Source: Gammaproteobacteria bacterium (lineage in GTDB: Bacteria > Pseudomonadota > Gammaproteobacteria > Pseudomonadales > Pseudomonadaceae). From it: a stretch of 35,904 nucleotides of DNA. The notes beneath the pieces were generated by a model. That model was not told where the DNA came from. It saw nothing but the letters and a program-made list of their open reading frames with translations, and ran no database searches. The stretch is taken from positions 1-35,904 of the forward strand of contig CAJCIO010000002.1 of the NCBI GenBank assembly GCA_903970465.1, in the 5' to 3' direction. Shown piece after piece: positions 1-8,599 of this stretch (position 1 is its first letter; each line of letters opens with the position of its first letter). The position numbers and the translations under genes were made by a program.

Positions 1-49
1 CACTGAACGTGCATCGTCATCACTGCGTGTAAAAACGCGACATTTTTAG

Positions 50-78
50 TTGATCTATGGCCCCTCACGTCCTAAAGT
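50..78 (+). promoter_or_regulatory. Candidate sigma-70 promoter
   Basis: A -35-like TTGATC (50-55) and a -10-like TAAAGT (73-78) are separated by 17 bases. A transcript would begin near 85 and meet the hairpin terminator at 140-174. The match is partial and rests on pattern only. It could instead serve a longer transcript reading through to speC. Confidence 0.3.
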
Positions 79-84
79 TCGCGC

Positions 85-175
85 CGAACGTCCATGCTGG
101 AAACGATCCATCCGGCTCAAGTACTGACGACGAGACAGCAAGGCCATGCGGAACGCGCTTCCACTGGCCTTTTTG
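85..175 (+). ncRNA. Possible ~90-nt small RNA or leader transcript
   Basis: The stretch between the promoter-like boxes at 50-78 and the hairpin plus T-run at 140-174 has no convincing coding frame. It has the size and layout of a short independent RNA. I do not recognise a known family. It may instead be a premature terminator in a long speC leader, or the tail of an upstream gene outside the window. Confidence 0.25.
140..174 (+). terminator. Intrinsic terminator upstream of speC
   Basis: The outer arms AAGGCCA (140-146) and TGGCCTT (165-171) pair perfectly. An inner GGAA/TTCC pair extends the stem, and a T-run follows directly (171-174). It ends whatever transcript enters from the left, about 135 bases before the speC start. 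Confidence 0.6.
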
Positions 176-310
176 CTTTCGGCGACATGCCTTGGGAAGT
201 AGGCGAACCAAAGTGGGGATACGGAGGGCGTTCATTTGCACCCATTTTTCATTTTCATGCAGCTCTCAATCCAATGACTGCCATGATGTTTGCCACCAGG
301 AGTCCCTAGC

Positions 311-1474
311 ATGTCGATCCAGGTCGAAGATTATTTCGAGCGTGCAACCTTCGATAAAATGAAGGCGTTCGCCGACAAACAAGAAACCCCGTTCGTGGTC
401 ATCGATACCGCGATGATCAGCAAGGCGTATGACGATCTGCGCGCCGGCTTCGAATTCGCCAAGGTCTACTACGCGGTCAAGGCCAACCCGGCCGTTGAAA
501 TCATCGACCTGTTGAAAGACAAGGGCTCGAGCTTCGACATCGCCTCGATCTACGAGCTGGACAAGGTCATGGATCGTGGCGTCAGCCCCGACCGTATCAG
601 CTACGGCAATACCATCAAGAAATCCAAGGACATCCGCTACTTCTTCGATAAGGGCGTGCGCCTGTTCAGCACCGACTCCGAAGCCGACCTGCGCAACATC
701 GCCAAGGCAGCGCCGGGTTCGAAAGTCTATGTGCGCATCCTCACCGAAGGCTCGACCACGGCCGACTGGCCTCTGTCGCGCAAATTCGGCTGCCAGACCG
801 ACATGGCCATGGATTTGCTGATCCTCGCGCGTGACCTGGGTCTGGTGCCTTACGGCCTCTCCTTCCACGTCGGTTCGCAGCAGCGCGACATCAGCGTGTG
901 GGACGCCGCTATCGCCAAGGTCAAAGTGATCTTCGAGCGCCTGAAAGAAGAAGACGGCATCGTCCTCAAGCTGATCAACATGGGTGGCGGCTTCCCGGCC
1001 AACTACATCACCCGGACCAACAGCCTGGAAACCTACGCTGAAGAAATCATTCGCTATCTGAAAGAAGACTTCGGCGATGATTTGCCGGAAATCATTCTGG
1101 AGCCAGGCCGTTCGTTGATCGCCAACGCCGGCATTCTGGTCAGCGAAGTGGTGCTGGTGTCGCGTAAATCCCGCACCGCAGTAGAGCGTTGGGTGTACAC
1201 GGATGTGGGCAAGTTCTCCGGCCTGATCGAAACCATGGATGAAGCCATCAAGTTTCCGATCTGGACCGAGAAGAAAGGCGAGATGGAAGAAGTGGTCATC
1301 GCCGGCCCAACCTGTGACAGCGCCGACATCATGTACGAGAACTACAAGTACGGCCTGCCGCTGAACCTGGCGATCGGTGACCGTATGTACTGGCTGTCGA
1401 CCGGTGCCTACACCACCAGCTATAGCGCAGTGGAATTCAACGGCTTCCCGCCGCTGAAGTCGTACTACGTTTAA
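311..1474 (+). CDS. speC: Ornithine/lysine decarboxylase, type III PLP fold
   Basis: This 387-residue protein decarboxylates ornithine (and in related enzymes lysine), giving putrescine or cadaverine in the cytoplasm for polyamine synthesis. It belongs to the eukaryotic-type alanine-racemase-fold decarboxylases. Visible motifs are the PLP lysine in YYAVKANP (Lys57), HVGS (His187), GGGFP (225-229), EPGR (264-267) and the active-site cysteine in GPTCDSADI (Cys335). The length matches P. aeruginosa SpeC. The ATG at 311 was chosen over an in-frame ATG at 290 because AGGAG lies at 297-301 and the protein family starts here. It is monocistronic, closed by a strong terminator, and convergent with the Sel1 gene. 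Lysine versus ornithine preference cannot be read from sequence. Confidence 0.93.
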   Translation: MSIQVEDYFERATFDKMKAFADKQETPFVVIDTAMISKAYDDLRAGFEFAKVYYAVKANPAVEIIDLLKDKGSSFDIASIYELDKVMDRGVSPDRISYGNTIKKSKDIRYFFDKGVRLFSTDSEADLRNIAKAAPGSKVYVRILTEGSTTADWPLSRKFGCQTDMAMDLLILARDLGLVPYGLSFHVGSQQRDISVWDAAIAKVKVIFERLKEEDGIVLKLINMGGGFPANYITRTNSLETYAEEIIRYLKEDFGDDLPEIILEPGRSLIANAGILVSEVVLVSRKSRTAVERWVYTDVGKFSGLIETMDEAIKFPIWTEKKGEMEEVVIAGPTCDSADIMYENYKYGLPLNLAIGDRMYWLSTGAYTTSYSAVEFNGFPPLKSYYV

Positions 1475-1490
1475 GCTGCGCTGAATGTGA

Positions 1491-1520
1491 AAAAGCCCTG
1501 ACAGTGTTCAGGGCTTTTTT
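1491..1520 (+). terminator. Intrinsic terminator of speC
   Basis: A perfect 11-bp stem (AAAAGCCCTGA at 1491-1501 with TCAGGGCTTTT at 1508-1518) has a 6-base loop and runs into six T residues. It is A-rich upstream and T-rich downstream, so it could work in both directions. Confidence 0.9.
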
Positions 1521-1601
1521 GTAGGTTTGTAGTGGGTGTTTTTGAGATTGGGGTGCGGTTAAGGCGCTTTTAAAAAACAGATCAGCTCACGCAATTTCGA
1601 A

Positions 1602-1719
1602 GTTCTGCTTTCGAGTCGGCCTTGGGGGCGCCGCCCGTTAGCCACGCCGGCCGTGATCCGAGCCTAGGCGAGGGGCCAAGTGGCGGGCCGCGCCCCCAAG
1701 GTCGGCTCGAAAGCAGAAC
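1602..1719. repeat. Long imperfect inverted repeat, MITE- or cruciform-like
   Basis: The 29-base arms at 1602-1630 and 1691-1719 are reverse complements apart from two positions. Each contains the CTGCTTTCGAG and CTTGGGGGCG blocks. About 60 bases lie between them, and their ends (CCGCCCG and CGGGCCG) extend the pairing. No transposase is present. It lies between two convergent genes. It looks like a dispersed non-autonomous intergenic repeat of fluorescent pseudomonads, but copy number is unknown. Confidence 0.7.
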
Positions 1720-1761
1720 GACCCCGATCCAAAAACCACTCTCCGAATTTTGAGAAAACCG

Positions 1762-2532
1762 CTAAGCCAGCGAGCCTCCAAGCTCCAGCAAACGCGCCTG
1801 ATAACGCACCGCCAAAGCCCGAATACGCGGATCACCAGCGCTCTCCAACTGCGACCCACTGACCCTCAAAAAGTTTGCGTTCCCAATCCGCAGCGCCTCT
1901 TCGAACCAGGCCAGCGCCAGATCGATCTGGCCCTTGCTGGCAAGCACCGAGGCATGGCTGAACTGCCCGCGAAAATCCCCCGCTTCTGCCGAGCGCTCGT
2001 ACCAGTCGAACGCCTCGGCCGGGTTCGCCGCGCACGCCACACCCAGCTCCAGGTAGCGGCCGTAGAGGTTCATCGACTTGGCATGCCCCACATTCGCCGC
2101 CTTGCGATAACAGGCCAGCGCCAGCTCTTGATCCTCGGCCACGCCGCGGCCGGTGCTGAGCAGATTCGCGTAGTTGTACAGGCCCCAATCCAGCCCAGCC
2201 GCCGCAGCCAGGCGGTAATGCACCGCCGCCTCTCGCGCATCGGCCGCACAACCCCAGCCGTGTTCATGGCAACGGCCGGCCATGTTGCGCGCCATAAGGT
2301 GCCCGGCATCGGCGGCAATCGTGAACCAGCGCAACGCCAGCGGCTGATCCTGAGCAATACCGCGACCGTCGAGGAGGATCTGCCCCAGTAATGCCTGCGC
2401 CTCGACTACGTTCTGCCCGGCCGCCGCAAGAATCGCCTGGGCCGCCCGCCCCGGCTGCTCGTCGAGCATCGCGCGCAGGCTGTCGGCATCGAGGACCTCT
2501 TCACGACGCATCTCGAAACCCATGTCAGACAT
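1762..2532 (-). CDS. Sel1-repeat (TPR-like) protein next to piuC
   Basis: This 256-residue protein is built of Sel1-like repeats of roughly 36 residues. Examples are [29 protein letters not shown] and the following [14 protein letters not shown] unit, covering about residues 40-235. Such solenoids are protein-interaction scaffolds. There is no signal peptide, membrane segment or catalytic motif, so it is probably cytoplasmic. The ATG at 2532 overlaps the end of piuC by 8 bases, with a second in-frame ATG at 2523 just past the piuC stop. Either way the two are translationally coupled and likely Fur-controlled together. A gene of this type also follows piuC in P. aeruginosa (PA4516). Its role in iron uptake is unknown. 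Confidence 0.88.
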   Translation of the reverse strand: MSDMGFEMRREEVLDADSLRAMLDEQPGRAAQAILAAAGQNVVEAQALLGQILLDGRGIAQDQPLALRWFTIAADAGHLMARNMAGRCHEHGWGCAADAREAAVHYRLAAAAGLDWGLYNYANLLSTGRGVAEDQELALACYRKAANVGHAKSMNLYGRYLELGVACAANPAEAFDWYERSAEAGDFRGQFSHASVLASKGQIDLALAWFEEALRIGNANFLRVSGSQLESAGDPRIRALAVRYQARLLELGGSLA

Positions 2533-3205
2533 CCACCCAGCGACGCAGCAAGTTGTGGTACGTGCCGGTGAGCTGGATCAGCGACGGGTGATCAGGCACA
2601 TCCTGGGTCAGGCGCTGGATCGCCGTGTCCATCTCGAACAGCAAGGCGCGCTGGGCGTCTTCGCGCACCAGGCTCTGAGTCCAGAAGAACGAGGCATAAC
2701 GCACTCCGCGGGTCACCGGATTGACCTTATGCAGGCTGGTCCCCGGATACAGCACCAGATCGCCCGCTGGCAGTTTGATCTCGCGCGGGCCAAAAGTGTC
2801 CTGGATCACCAGCTCGCCACCGTCGTAGTCCTCGGGATGGCTGAAGAACAGCGTGGTGGACAGATCTGTACGCACTCGCTCCGAATTGCCCTTGGTCTGA
2901 CGCACCGCATTGTCGATATGAAAGTCGAAATTGCCGCCGGCCTTGTAGCAGTTGAGCAGCGGTGGGAACACCTTGTTCGGCAGCGCCGCTGACATGAATA
3001 CCGGATGGCTCCACAGGCGCTCAAGCATCGCCGCGCCGATTTCCTTGCTCAGCGGATGGCTATCGGGCAACTGCAGATTGTGCTTGGCCTTGGCCGACTG
3101 GTGCCCGGCGGTGATCTTGCCATCGGCCCAATCGGCCTGCTCCAGCGCTTCGCGGATGCGGCCGACTTCGTCACGGCTGAACACGCCAGGGATGTGAATG
3201 AGCAT
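2525..3205 (-). CDS. piuC: Fe(II)/2-oxoglutarate dioxygenase PiuC (PKHD-type hydroxylase)
   Basis: This 226-residue cytoplasmic non-haem iron dioxygenase is of the PKHD/PiuC family. The iron ligands are visible as H-x-D in FDFHIDNA and the distal histidine in [11 protein letters not shown], where the Arg would bind 2-oxoglutarate. The family member in P. aeruginosa is encoded beside the piuA receptor and is iron-repressed. The substrate is not established, though modification of a siderophore or its complex is often suggested. I chose the ATG at 3205 (start [13 protein letters not shown]) because this gives the family length. The frame stays open to 3331, but the extra 42 codons cross a Fur-like site and have no family look. 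It is transcribed divergently from piuA. Confidence 0.92.
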   Translation of the reverse strand: MLIHIPGVFSRDEVGRIREALEQADWADGKITAGHQSAKAKHNLQLPDSHPLSKEIGAAMLERLWSHPVFMSAALPNKVFPPLLNCYKAGGNFDFHIDNAVRQTKGNSERVRTDLSTTLFFSHPEDYDGGELVIQDTFGPREIKLPAGDLVLYPGTSLHKVNPVTRGVRYASFFWTQSLVREDAQRALLFEMDTAIQRLTQDVPDHPSLIQLTGTYHNLLRRWVDV

Positions 3206-3237
3206 AGGGCAAAGCCTGAAAGCGGAAAGGCGCCAAT

Positions 3238-3256
3238 GATATTGATTCTTATTGCT
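3238..3256. promoter_or_regulatory. Candidate Fur box (piuC side)
   Basis: The AT-rich stretch GATATTGATTCTTATTGCT shares about 12 of 19 positions with the Fur consensus of NATWAT hexamers. It lies 33 bases upstream of the piuC start in the gap between piuC and piuA. Both flanking genes belong to a family of iron-repressed genes, which supports the call. Confidence 0.5.
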
Positions 3257-3330
3257 TGGATACAACCCTCTCGTGAAGGAATCGTGAAAATCCCATCGCC
3301 GAAATGTGTAAAGAATGTAAATTGACTGCA

Positions 3331-3354
3331 AATAGCAATGTATCTCAATTGCTA
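3331..3354. promoter_or_regulatory. Candidate Fur box / palindrome (piuA side)
   Basis: The perfect 7-bp arms TAGCAAT (3333-3339) and ATTGCTA (3348-3354) flank an 8-base spacer. Read on the minus strand, the core (AATTGAGATACATTGCTATT) resembles the palindromic Fur sites of Pseudomonas siderophore-receptor promoters. It lies 57 bases before piuA, where repressor binding would block its promoter. Confidence 0.5.
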
Positions 3355-3410
3355 CAGGGAAGCACTTACCCTATATTCCGCCGCCTCAACCTTGGGGAGG
3401 GTAATCCGAT

Positions 3411-5693
3411 ATGTCGCGTCAAAATGTGCAAAATCCAGAGCATTCACGCCTCTTGCTGGCCTCGGCCGTAGGCATGGCAGTCGCCACCCTGTCGGTGCCA
3501 CATATGGCCCAGGCGGCGGATGCCAGCGACGGCAACGCGATTTCTCTGGGCGCCACCAGCATCACTGGCGAGGTCAAGGAAGACACTTCCTACAAGACCG
3601 AAAAGTCCGCATCGACCAAGTACACCGCGCCGCTGGTCGACACACCGCGCTCTGTCACGGTGATCCCGCAGCAGGTCCTCAAGGACACTTCCGCACTCAA
3701 CCTGCAAGACGCGCTGCGTACCGTGCCGGGCATCACCTTCGGTGCCGGCGAAGGCGGTAACCCGCAGGGCGACCGACCGATCATCCGTGGTTTCGATGCG
3801 CAGGGTGATACCTACATCGATGGTGTGCGCGATACCGGCGCCCAGAGCCGCGAGATCTTCGACATCGAATCGATCGAAGTGAGCAAAGGCCCGAACTCCG
3901 CCATGGGCGGCCGCGGCTCGGCCGGCGGCAGCTTGAACCTGGTCAGCAAGAAGCCCAAGGACACCGACTTCACAGATGCCGGTTTCGTCTACGGCTCCGA
4001 CCAGACGCGTCGCTACACTCTGGACGTGAACCGCACGTTCCTCGACACTGCGGCGTTTCGCCTGAACCTGATGAGCCACGAGCAGAACGTCTCGGGCCGT
4101 CAGTCGGTGAACTACGATCGTTGGGGCGTGGCGCCGTCCTTGACCTTCGGCCTGGGTACCGAGAACCGCCTGAACCTCAGCTACTACCACATGGAAAGCA
4201 ACGACCTGCCGGACTCGGGCGTTCCCTACGGTTATGCTTCCGGCGCCAGCCACGTGCATGACAAGCCTGACAACGGCGGCGACAGCAGCAATTTCTACGG
4301 CATCAAAGACCGCGATTTCCGGAAAACTCGCGCCGACATCAGCACCATCAGCTTCGAACATGACTTCAACGAAGACATGACCCTGAAGAACACCTTGCGC
4401 CATGGCAACTCGGGCCAGAATTACATCCTCACCCAGCCGGACGACAGCAAGCTCAACGTGCCACGCTACGGTACCGTCTGGCGCCGCGGCAACACCTTGG
4501 TGTCCACTACCGAGACCACCACCAACCAGACCGATCTATCCGGCGATTTCCGCCTGCTGGGCCTGAAAAACAGCTACTCGACCGGTATCGAAATTACCCG
4601 CGAAGTCAGCCGTTCCAGCAGCTACAACATCACCAATGCAAGAGGCACCGCACTGAGCGGGCTGACCAACTGCTCGCCGACCGGCAACGGCAACAGCGTC
4701 GCAGGCAACTGCACCTCACTGAGCGACCCGAACCCGAACGACGCCTACGGCGGCGTGGTCACTCGCAACTATGCGACCACGCAGACCGACGCCAACACCC
4801 GCTCCGCCTACGCGCTCGACACTATCGAGCTGACCCCGCAGTGGCTGATCAACCTGGGCTCGCGTTTCGACAGCTTCCACACCACTGCCAACTCGCCAAC
4901 CGCCCATGCCAGCAGCGACAGCAACTTCTGGAACTGGCAAGCCGGCCTGACCTGGAAGCCGGCACAGAACGGCAGCGTCTACGCTTCGTTCGCCACCTCC
5001 GCCACCCCGCCAGGCGGGCTGGTCGGCCAAGGCTCGGACGGTAACCCACTGACCGCCGGTATCGCCGTCAGCGACCTGCAACCGGAAACCACCAAGAACT
5101 TCGAAGTGGGCACCAAGTGGGACGTTTTCAATGAGCGCCTCTCCTTGACCGCTGCCGTGTTCCGCACCGAGAAAACCAATACCCGCGTGCTGACCAGCAC
5201 CAACGTGTATCAAAACGCCGGTGAATCCCGCGTCGACGGCGTCGAATTGTCGGCAAGCGGCAAGATCACCGACAAATGGCAAGTGTTCGCCGGCTACAGC
5301 TACCTCGACAGCGAACTCGTCAGCGCCGGCCTGGTAGGCCGCAACGGTGCCGTAACCGCCGGCGCCGCGTCGCAGTCGGGTAACCGCATGCCTAACGTGC
5401 CGAAAAACAGCGGCACCCTGTGGACCACCTATCAGTTGGCCCCCAAGCTGACCATCGGCGGCGGCGCGTTCTACGTCGGTGAAGTCTATGGCGACACGGC
5501 AAACACGGTTTACGTGCCGTCCTACACTCGCTTCGACGCCATGGCTTCGTACAAGCTGAACAAGACGGTGGACTTCCAGCTCAACGTGCAGAACCTGACC
5601 GACAAGCTGTACTACGACAAAGCCTTCGCGGCGCACTTCGCCAACCAGGCGGCGGGCCGAACTGTGCTGTTCTCGACCAATTTCCACTTCTAA
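3411..5693 (+). CDS. piuA: TonB-dependent siderophore receptor PiuA
   Basis: This 760-residue outer-membrane gated channel takes up ferric catecholate-type siderophores using TonB energy. A signal peptide ends near AQA-ADAS (about residue 35). The plug domain spans about 70-185 with the family pattern TPRSVTVIPQQVL, IRGF.....YIDGVRD and GPNSAMGGRGSAGG. A 22-strand barrel follows and closes with the terminal aromatic signature LFSTNFHF. The long N-terminal signalling domain of FecA-like receptors is absent, so it is not expected to signal to an anti-sigma factor. GGGAGG precedes the ATG. The divergent piuC and downstream piuB fix the identity. Homologues import siderophore-linked beta-lactams. 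The exact siderophore is inferred only from the family. Confidence 0.94.
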   Translation: MSRQNVQNPEHSRLLLASAVGMAVATLSVPHMAQAADASDGNAISLGATSITGEVKEDTSYKTEKSASTKYTAPLVDTPRSVTVIPQQVLKDTSALNLQDALRTVPGITFGAGEGGNPQGDRPIIRGFDAQGDTYIDGVRDTGAQSREIFDIESIEVSKGPNSAMGGRGSAGGSLNLVSKKPKDTDFTDAGFVYGSDQTRRYTLDVNRTFLDTAAFRLNLMSHEQNVSGRQSVNYDRWGVAPSLTFGLGTENRLNLSYYHMESNDLPDSGVPYGYASGASHVHDKPDNGGDSSNFYGIKDRDFRKTRADISTISFEHDFNEDMTLKNTLRHGNSGQNYILTQPDDSKLNVPRYGTVWRRGNTLVSTTETTTNQTDLSGDFRLLGLKNSYSTGIEITREVSRSSSYNITNARGTALSGLTNCSPTGNGNSVAGNCTSLSDPNPNDAYGGVVTRNYATTQTDANTRSAYALDTIELTPQWLINLGSRFDSFHTTANSPTAHASSDSNFWNWQAGLTWKPAQNGSVYASFATSATPPGGLVGQGSDGNPLTAGIAVSDLQPETTKNFEVGTKWDVFNERLSLTAAVFRTEKTNTRVLTSTNVYQNAGESRVDGVELSASGKITDKWQVFAGYSYLDSELVSAGLVGRNGAVTAGAASQSGNRMPNVPKNSGTLWTTYQLAPKLTIGGGAFYVGEVYGDTANTVYVPSYTRFDAMASYKLNKTVDFQLNVQNLTDKLYYDKAFAAHFANQAAGRTVLFSTNFHF

Positions 5694-5712
5694 GGGGAGC
5701 CGCACTACCTGA

Positions 5713-5743
5713 ACCCCGTTCGTTTCGCGAACGGGGTCTTTGC
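5713..5743 (+). terminator. Terminator after piuA
   Basis: A perfect 10-bp stem (ACCCCGTTCG 5713-5722, CGAACGGGGT 5728-5737) with a 5-base loop is followed by CTTT. The U-tract is short, so termination may be partial and some transcripts may enter piuB. Confidence 0.75.
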
Positions 5744-5771
5744 GCGCTCGGGAATGAAGTACCTGCGGGGG

Positions 5772-5805
5772 GCGGCTCTGCCCACGACGTTTCGCAGGCA
5801 GAGCC
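5772..5805. repeat. GC-rich hairpin in the piuA-piuB gap
   Basis: GGCTCTGCC (5774-5782) and GGCAGAGCC (5797-5805) form perfect 9-bp arms around a 14-base loop. There is no T-run, so this is more likely a short intergenic palindromic repeat than a terminator. Confidence 0.55.
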
Positions 5806-5815
5806 CGCGCCCACG

Positions 5816-5834
5816 AATAACAATAATTCTTAAT
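5816..5834. promoter_or_regulatory. Candidate Fur box upstream of piuB
   Basis: AATAACAATAATTCTTAAT matches about 12 of 19 consensus Fur positions and lies 43 bases ahead of the proposed piuB start. Together with the terminator at 5713 it suggests that piuB has its own iron-repressed promoter. Confidence 0.55.
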
Positions 5835-5877
5835 GCTTTTTGTCATAATCGCGGCGCCCTGCCCTTTTACCGAATCC

Positions 5878-8448
5878 ATGGTGGTTTGCGTGTTCAAGAA
5901 AGTCCTTTTCCAGTTGCACTGGTTTTTCGGCATCACTGCTGGGCTGGTGCTGGCCGTCATGGGTATCAGCGGCGCGCTGTATTCGTTTTCGGATGAGATC
6001 CTGCACGCGCTCAACCCCCAGAGCATGAGCGTGGAGGTGCGCGATACCGGCATCCTGCCGTTGTCGCAACTGGTGCCTTTGCTTGAATCGGCGCAGGGCG
6101 AGAAGGTCGCCGGGCTGCGTATCGATACCGCATTGGGGGATGCCTCGCGCGTCAATTACGTACCCGCGCCGGGCGAGCGGCGTGGGCCGATGCGCTATTT
6201 CGATCCCTTCACCGGGCAGATGCAAGGCGACGTGGTGGGGCAGGAGTTTTTCGAATTTGTGCTGCAACTGCATCGCTTTTTGACCATCGGTGACACCGGC
6301 CGGCAGATCACCGGCGCCTGCACCGTGATTTTGCTGTTCTTCGCCCTGTCCGGCTTGTACCTACGCTGGCCGCGCAAGGTGCTCGATTGGCGTGCCTGGC
6401 TGACGCTGGACTGGGCGAAAAAGGGCCGCGCGTTCAATTGGGATCTGCACTCGGTGTTCGGCACCTGGTGCCTGGTGTTCTATTTGATGTCGGCGGTGAC
6501 CGGGCTGACCTGGTCGTACAGTTGGTTTCGCGATGGGGTGAATCTGCTGTTGGTCGGCGGACCGCCCGCGGGTGAACAGCGGCGCCGCGAAGGGCCGCCA
6601 CCGGGGGGCAAACAGGGGCAGGCAAAGGCTGATACCGCGCAAGTCGCCGCTGTCGATTACGACGCCCTGTTTGGCAGCATCCAACGCACTGCCGGGCCCG
6701 ACCTGACCACCTTCGTGCTGCGAGTCGCGCCCAACGGCGGGCAACCGGCAACCGTGTTCTATCTGCTGCGCAGCTCGCCCCATGAGCGGGCCCTGAACCA
6801 GATCTCGCTGGAGCCGAGCACCGGTAAAGTCCTCAAGCAACAGCGCTATGCCGATCAGCCCCTAGGGGGGCAGTTGTTCGCCAGCATCTATGCACTGCAT
6901 GTTGGCAGCTACTTCGGCATCGTCGGGCGGATTTTGATGACGCTCGCCAGCCTGTGCATGCCGCTGTTTTTCGTGACCGGCTGGCTGCTGTATCTCGACC
7001 GTCGACGCAAAAAGCGCGCGACGGCCCTGTCCCGCGGTGCCGTGGCGGATCAATCTGGCGGTGCCAGCGACTGGCTGGTGGCCTTTGCCAGCCAGAGCGG
7101 CCTGGCCGAACAGCTGGCGTGGCAGTCTGCCGGCCAGCTACAGGCCGCAGGCCATGGCGTAAGGGTGCGCTCGTTGGCGCAACTGGATGACAGCGACTGG
7201 CAATCCACTCAGCAGGCGCTGTTCGTGGTCAGCACCTTCGGCGATGGCCAGGCACCGGACAACGCCCGTGGTTTCGAGCGCAAGGTGCTGGGCCAGACCT
7301 ATGCGCTGGGGCATATCCGCTTCGCGTTACTGTCCTTGGGTGACCGCCAGTACGCAAACTTCTGCGCCTTCGGCCAACGTTTGCAGGGCTGGCTCGAACA
7401 GCACGGCGCCCGTGCAGCCTTTACCCCGGTAGAGGTCGACAATGCCGACACCGAGGCCTTGCAGCACTGGCAACGGCAACTGGGCCAGCTCACCGGCAGC
7501 GCGCCCGCGACGACTTGGCAGGGGCCGATGTTCGAGGCCTGGACCCTGCAAAAACGCACACTGCTCAACCCCGGCAGTGCCGGCGCGCCGGTCTATCTGC
7601 TGGACCTCCAGGGGCCTCCCGGCGCCCAGTGGGAGGCTGGCGATCTGGTCGAGGTGCTGCCGCGCAACGGTGCCCCGTCGGTGGACGGGATGCTCAAGCG
7701 CCTCGGTCTGTCGGCCTATGCCAAGGTCCGTCTCAATGGTCTGCAAGAGCCGCTGGCTGATGCCTTGGCGCTGCGTCAGCTGCCGATCAGCACCGAGCAT
7801 TTGGTGGGCCTGCACGCTCAAGCGGTGGTGGACGCGCTGATACCGGTGGATGCCCGTGAATACTCCATTGCCTCAGTCGCCGAACATGGCACGCTGCAAC
7901 TGATCGTGCGCCTGGAGCGCCATCCGGACGGCACCTCGGGATTAGGCTCGGGCTGGTTGTGTGAGCATGCAGCGGTGGGGAGCGTGATCAGCCTGCGGGT
8001 ACGCCGTAACAGTGGCTTTCATCTGCCCGCAGGCGATGTGCCGGTGATTATGCTGGGCAATGGTACCGGACTGGCGGGATTGCGCAGCCTGTTGCAGGCA
8101 CGCATCGCACGTGGTCAGGAGCGTAACTGGCTGGTGTTTGGCGAGCGTAATGCCGAGCATGATTTCTACTGCCGGGATGAACTGGAAAGCGCCGTTCAGC
8201 GTGGTGACCTGCAGCGGCTGGATCTGGCGTTTTCACGGGATCAGGCCGAAAAGATCTATGTACAGGATCGTTTGCGCCAAGCGGCGGTGGAGTTGCAGCG
8301 CTGGGTCGCTGAGGGCGCGTACATCTATATCTGCGGCAGCCTGATCGGCATGGCTGGCGGGGTGGATGAGGTGTTGAAGGAGGTGCTCGGCGAAGACGCT
8401 GTGGAGCAGTTGGTCGAGCAGGGCCGTTATCGACGGGATGTTTATTGA
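5878..8448 (+). CDS. piuB: PepSY-flavodoxin-FNR oxidoreductase PiuB (inner-membrane ferric/siderophore reductase)
   Basis: This large three-part redox protein has 856 residues. The N-terminal PepSY-type membrane region has segments near [20 protein letters not shown], a second before LYLRWPRK, a third near [16 protein letters not shown], and a fourth ahead of LYLDRRRKK around residue 365. A flavodoxin-like domain (about 390-530, [28 protein letters not shown]) follows. The rest is a sulfite-reductase-like FAD/NADPH module ([22 protein letters not shown], the closing YRRDVY). It probably carries electrons from NADPH to a ferric complex or haem partner at the membrane. The ATG at 5878 lacks a clear ribosome site. 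A GTG at 5890 behind GGTGG is an equally good start. The open frame from 5833 would begin inside the Fur-like site and is unlikely. Confidence 0.9.
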   Translation: MVVCVFKKVLFQLHWFFGITAGLVLAVMGISGALYSFSDEILHALNPQSMSVEVRDTGILPLSQLVPLLESAQGEKVAGLRIDTALGDASRVNYVPAPGERRGPMRYFDPFTGQMQGDVVGQEFFEFVLQLHRFLTIGDTGRQITGACTVILLFFALSGLYLRWPRKVLDWRAWLTLDWAKKGRAFNWDLHSVFGTWCLVFYLMSAVTGLTWSYSWFRDGVNLLLVGGPPAGEQRRREGPPPGGKQGQAKADTAQVAAVDYDALFGSIQRTAGPDLTTFVLRVAPNGGQPATVFYLLRSSPHERALNQISLEPSTGKVLKQQRYADQPLGGQLFASIYALHVGSYFGIVGRILMTLASLCMPLFFVTGWLLYLDRRRKKRATALSRGAVADQSGGASDWLVAFASQSGLAEQLAWQSAGQLQAAGHGVRVRSLAQLDDSDWQSTQQALFVVSTFGDGQAPDNARGFERKVLGQTYALGHIRFALLSLGDRQYANFCAFGQRLQGWLEQHGARAAFTPVEVDNADTEALQHWQRQLGQLTGSAPATTWQGPMFEAWTLQKRTLLNPGSAGAPVYLLDLQGPPGAQWEAGDLVEVLPRNGAPSVDGMLKRLGLSAYAKVRLNGLQEPLADALALRQLPISTEHLVGLHAQAVVDALIPVDAREYSIASVAEHGTLQLIVRLERHPDGTSGLGSGWLCEHAAVGSVISLRVRRNSGFHLPAGDVPVIMLGNGTGLAGLRSLLQARIARGQERNWLVFGERNAEHDFYCRDELESAVQRGDLQRLDLAFSRDQAEKIYVQDRLRQAAVELQRWVAEGAYIYICGSLIGMAGGVDEVLKEVLGEDAVEQLVEQGRYRRDVY

Positions 8449-8479
8449 TCCAGGGCTGAAATTACAGTGACGCTGCCGG

Positions 8480-8556
8480 CCCCTTCGCGGGCAAGCCTTG
8501 CTCCCACAGTGCGTATCTGAGCTGCACACCGGTGGGAGCAAAGCTTGCTCGAGAAG
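8480..8556. repeat. REP doublet downstream of piuB
   Basis: Two inverted REP-like units (CGCGGGCAAGCCTTGCTCCCA near 8487-8507 and GGGAGCAAAGCTTGCTCGAGA near 8534-8554) face each other between the convergent piuB and fruA. This is the usual Pseudomonas arrangement in 3' gaps. Confidence 0.75.
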
Positions 8557-8599
8557 AGGTCTGTGAGTCCAGCGAAGGACTCAAGACCGCAAACAAAAC

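Noticed and set aside
57..362. Short plus-strand frames in the region before speC
   Set aside because: They have no ribosome site or family features and run across a terminator hairpin and into speC in another frame.
4716..6155. A 479-codon minus-strand frame across the end of piuA and the start of piuB
   Set aside because: It crosses two real genes, a terminator and a Fur-like site without any domain.
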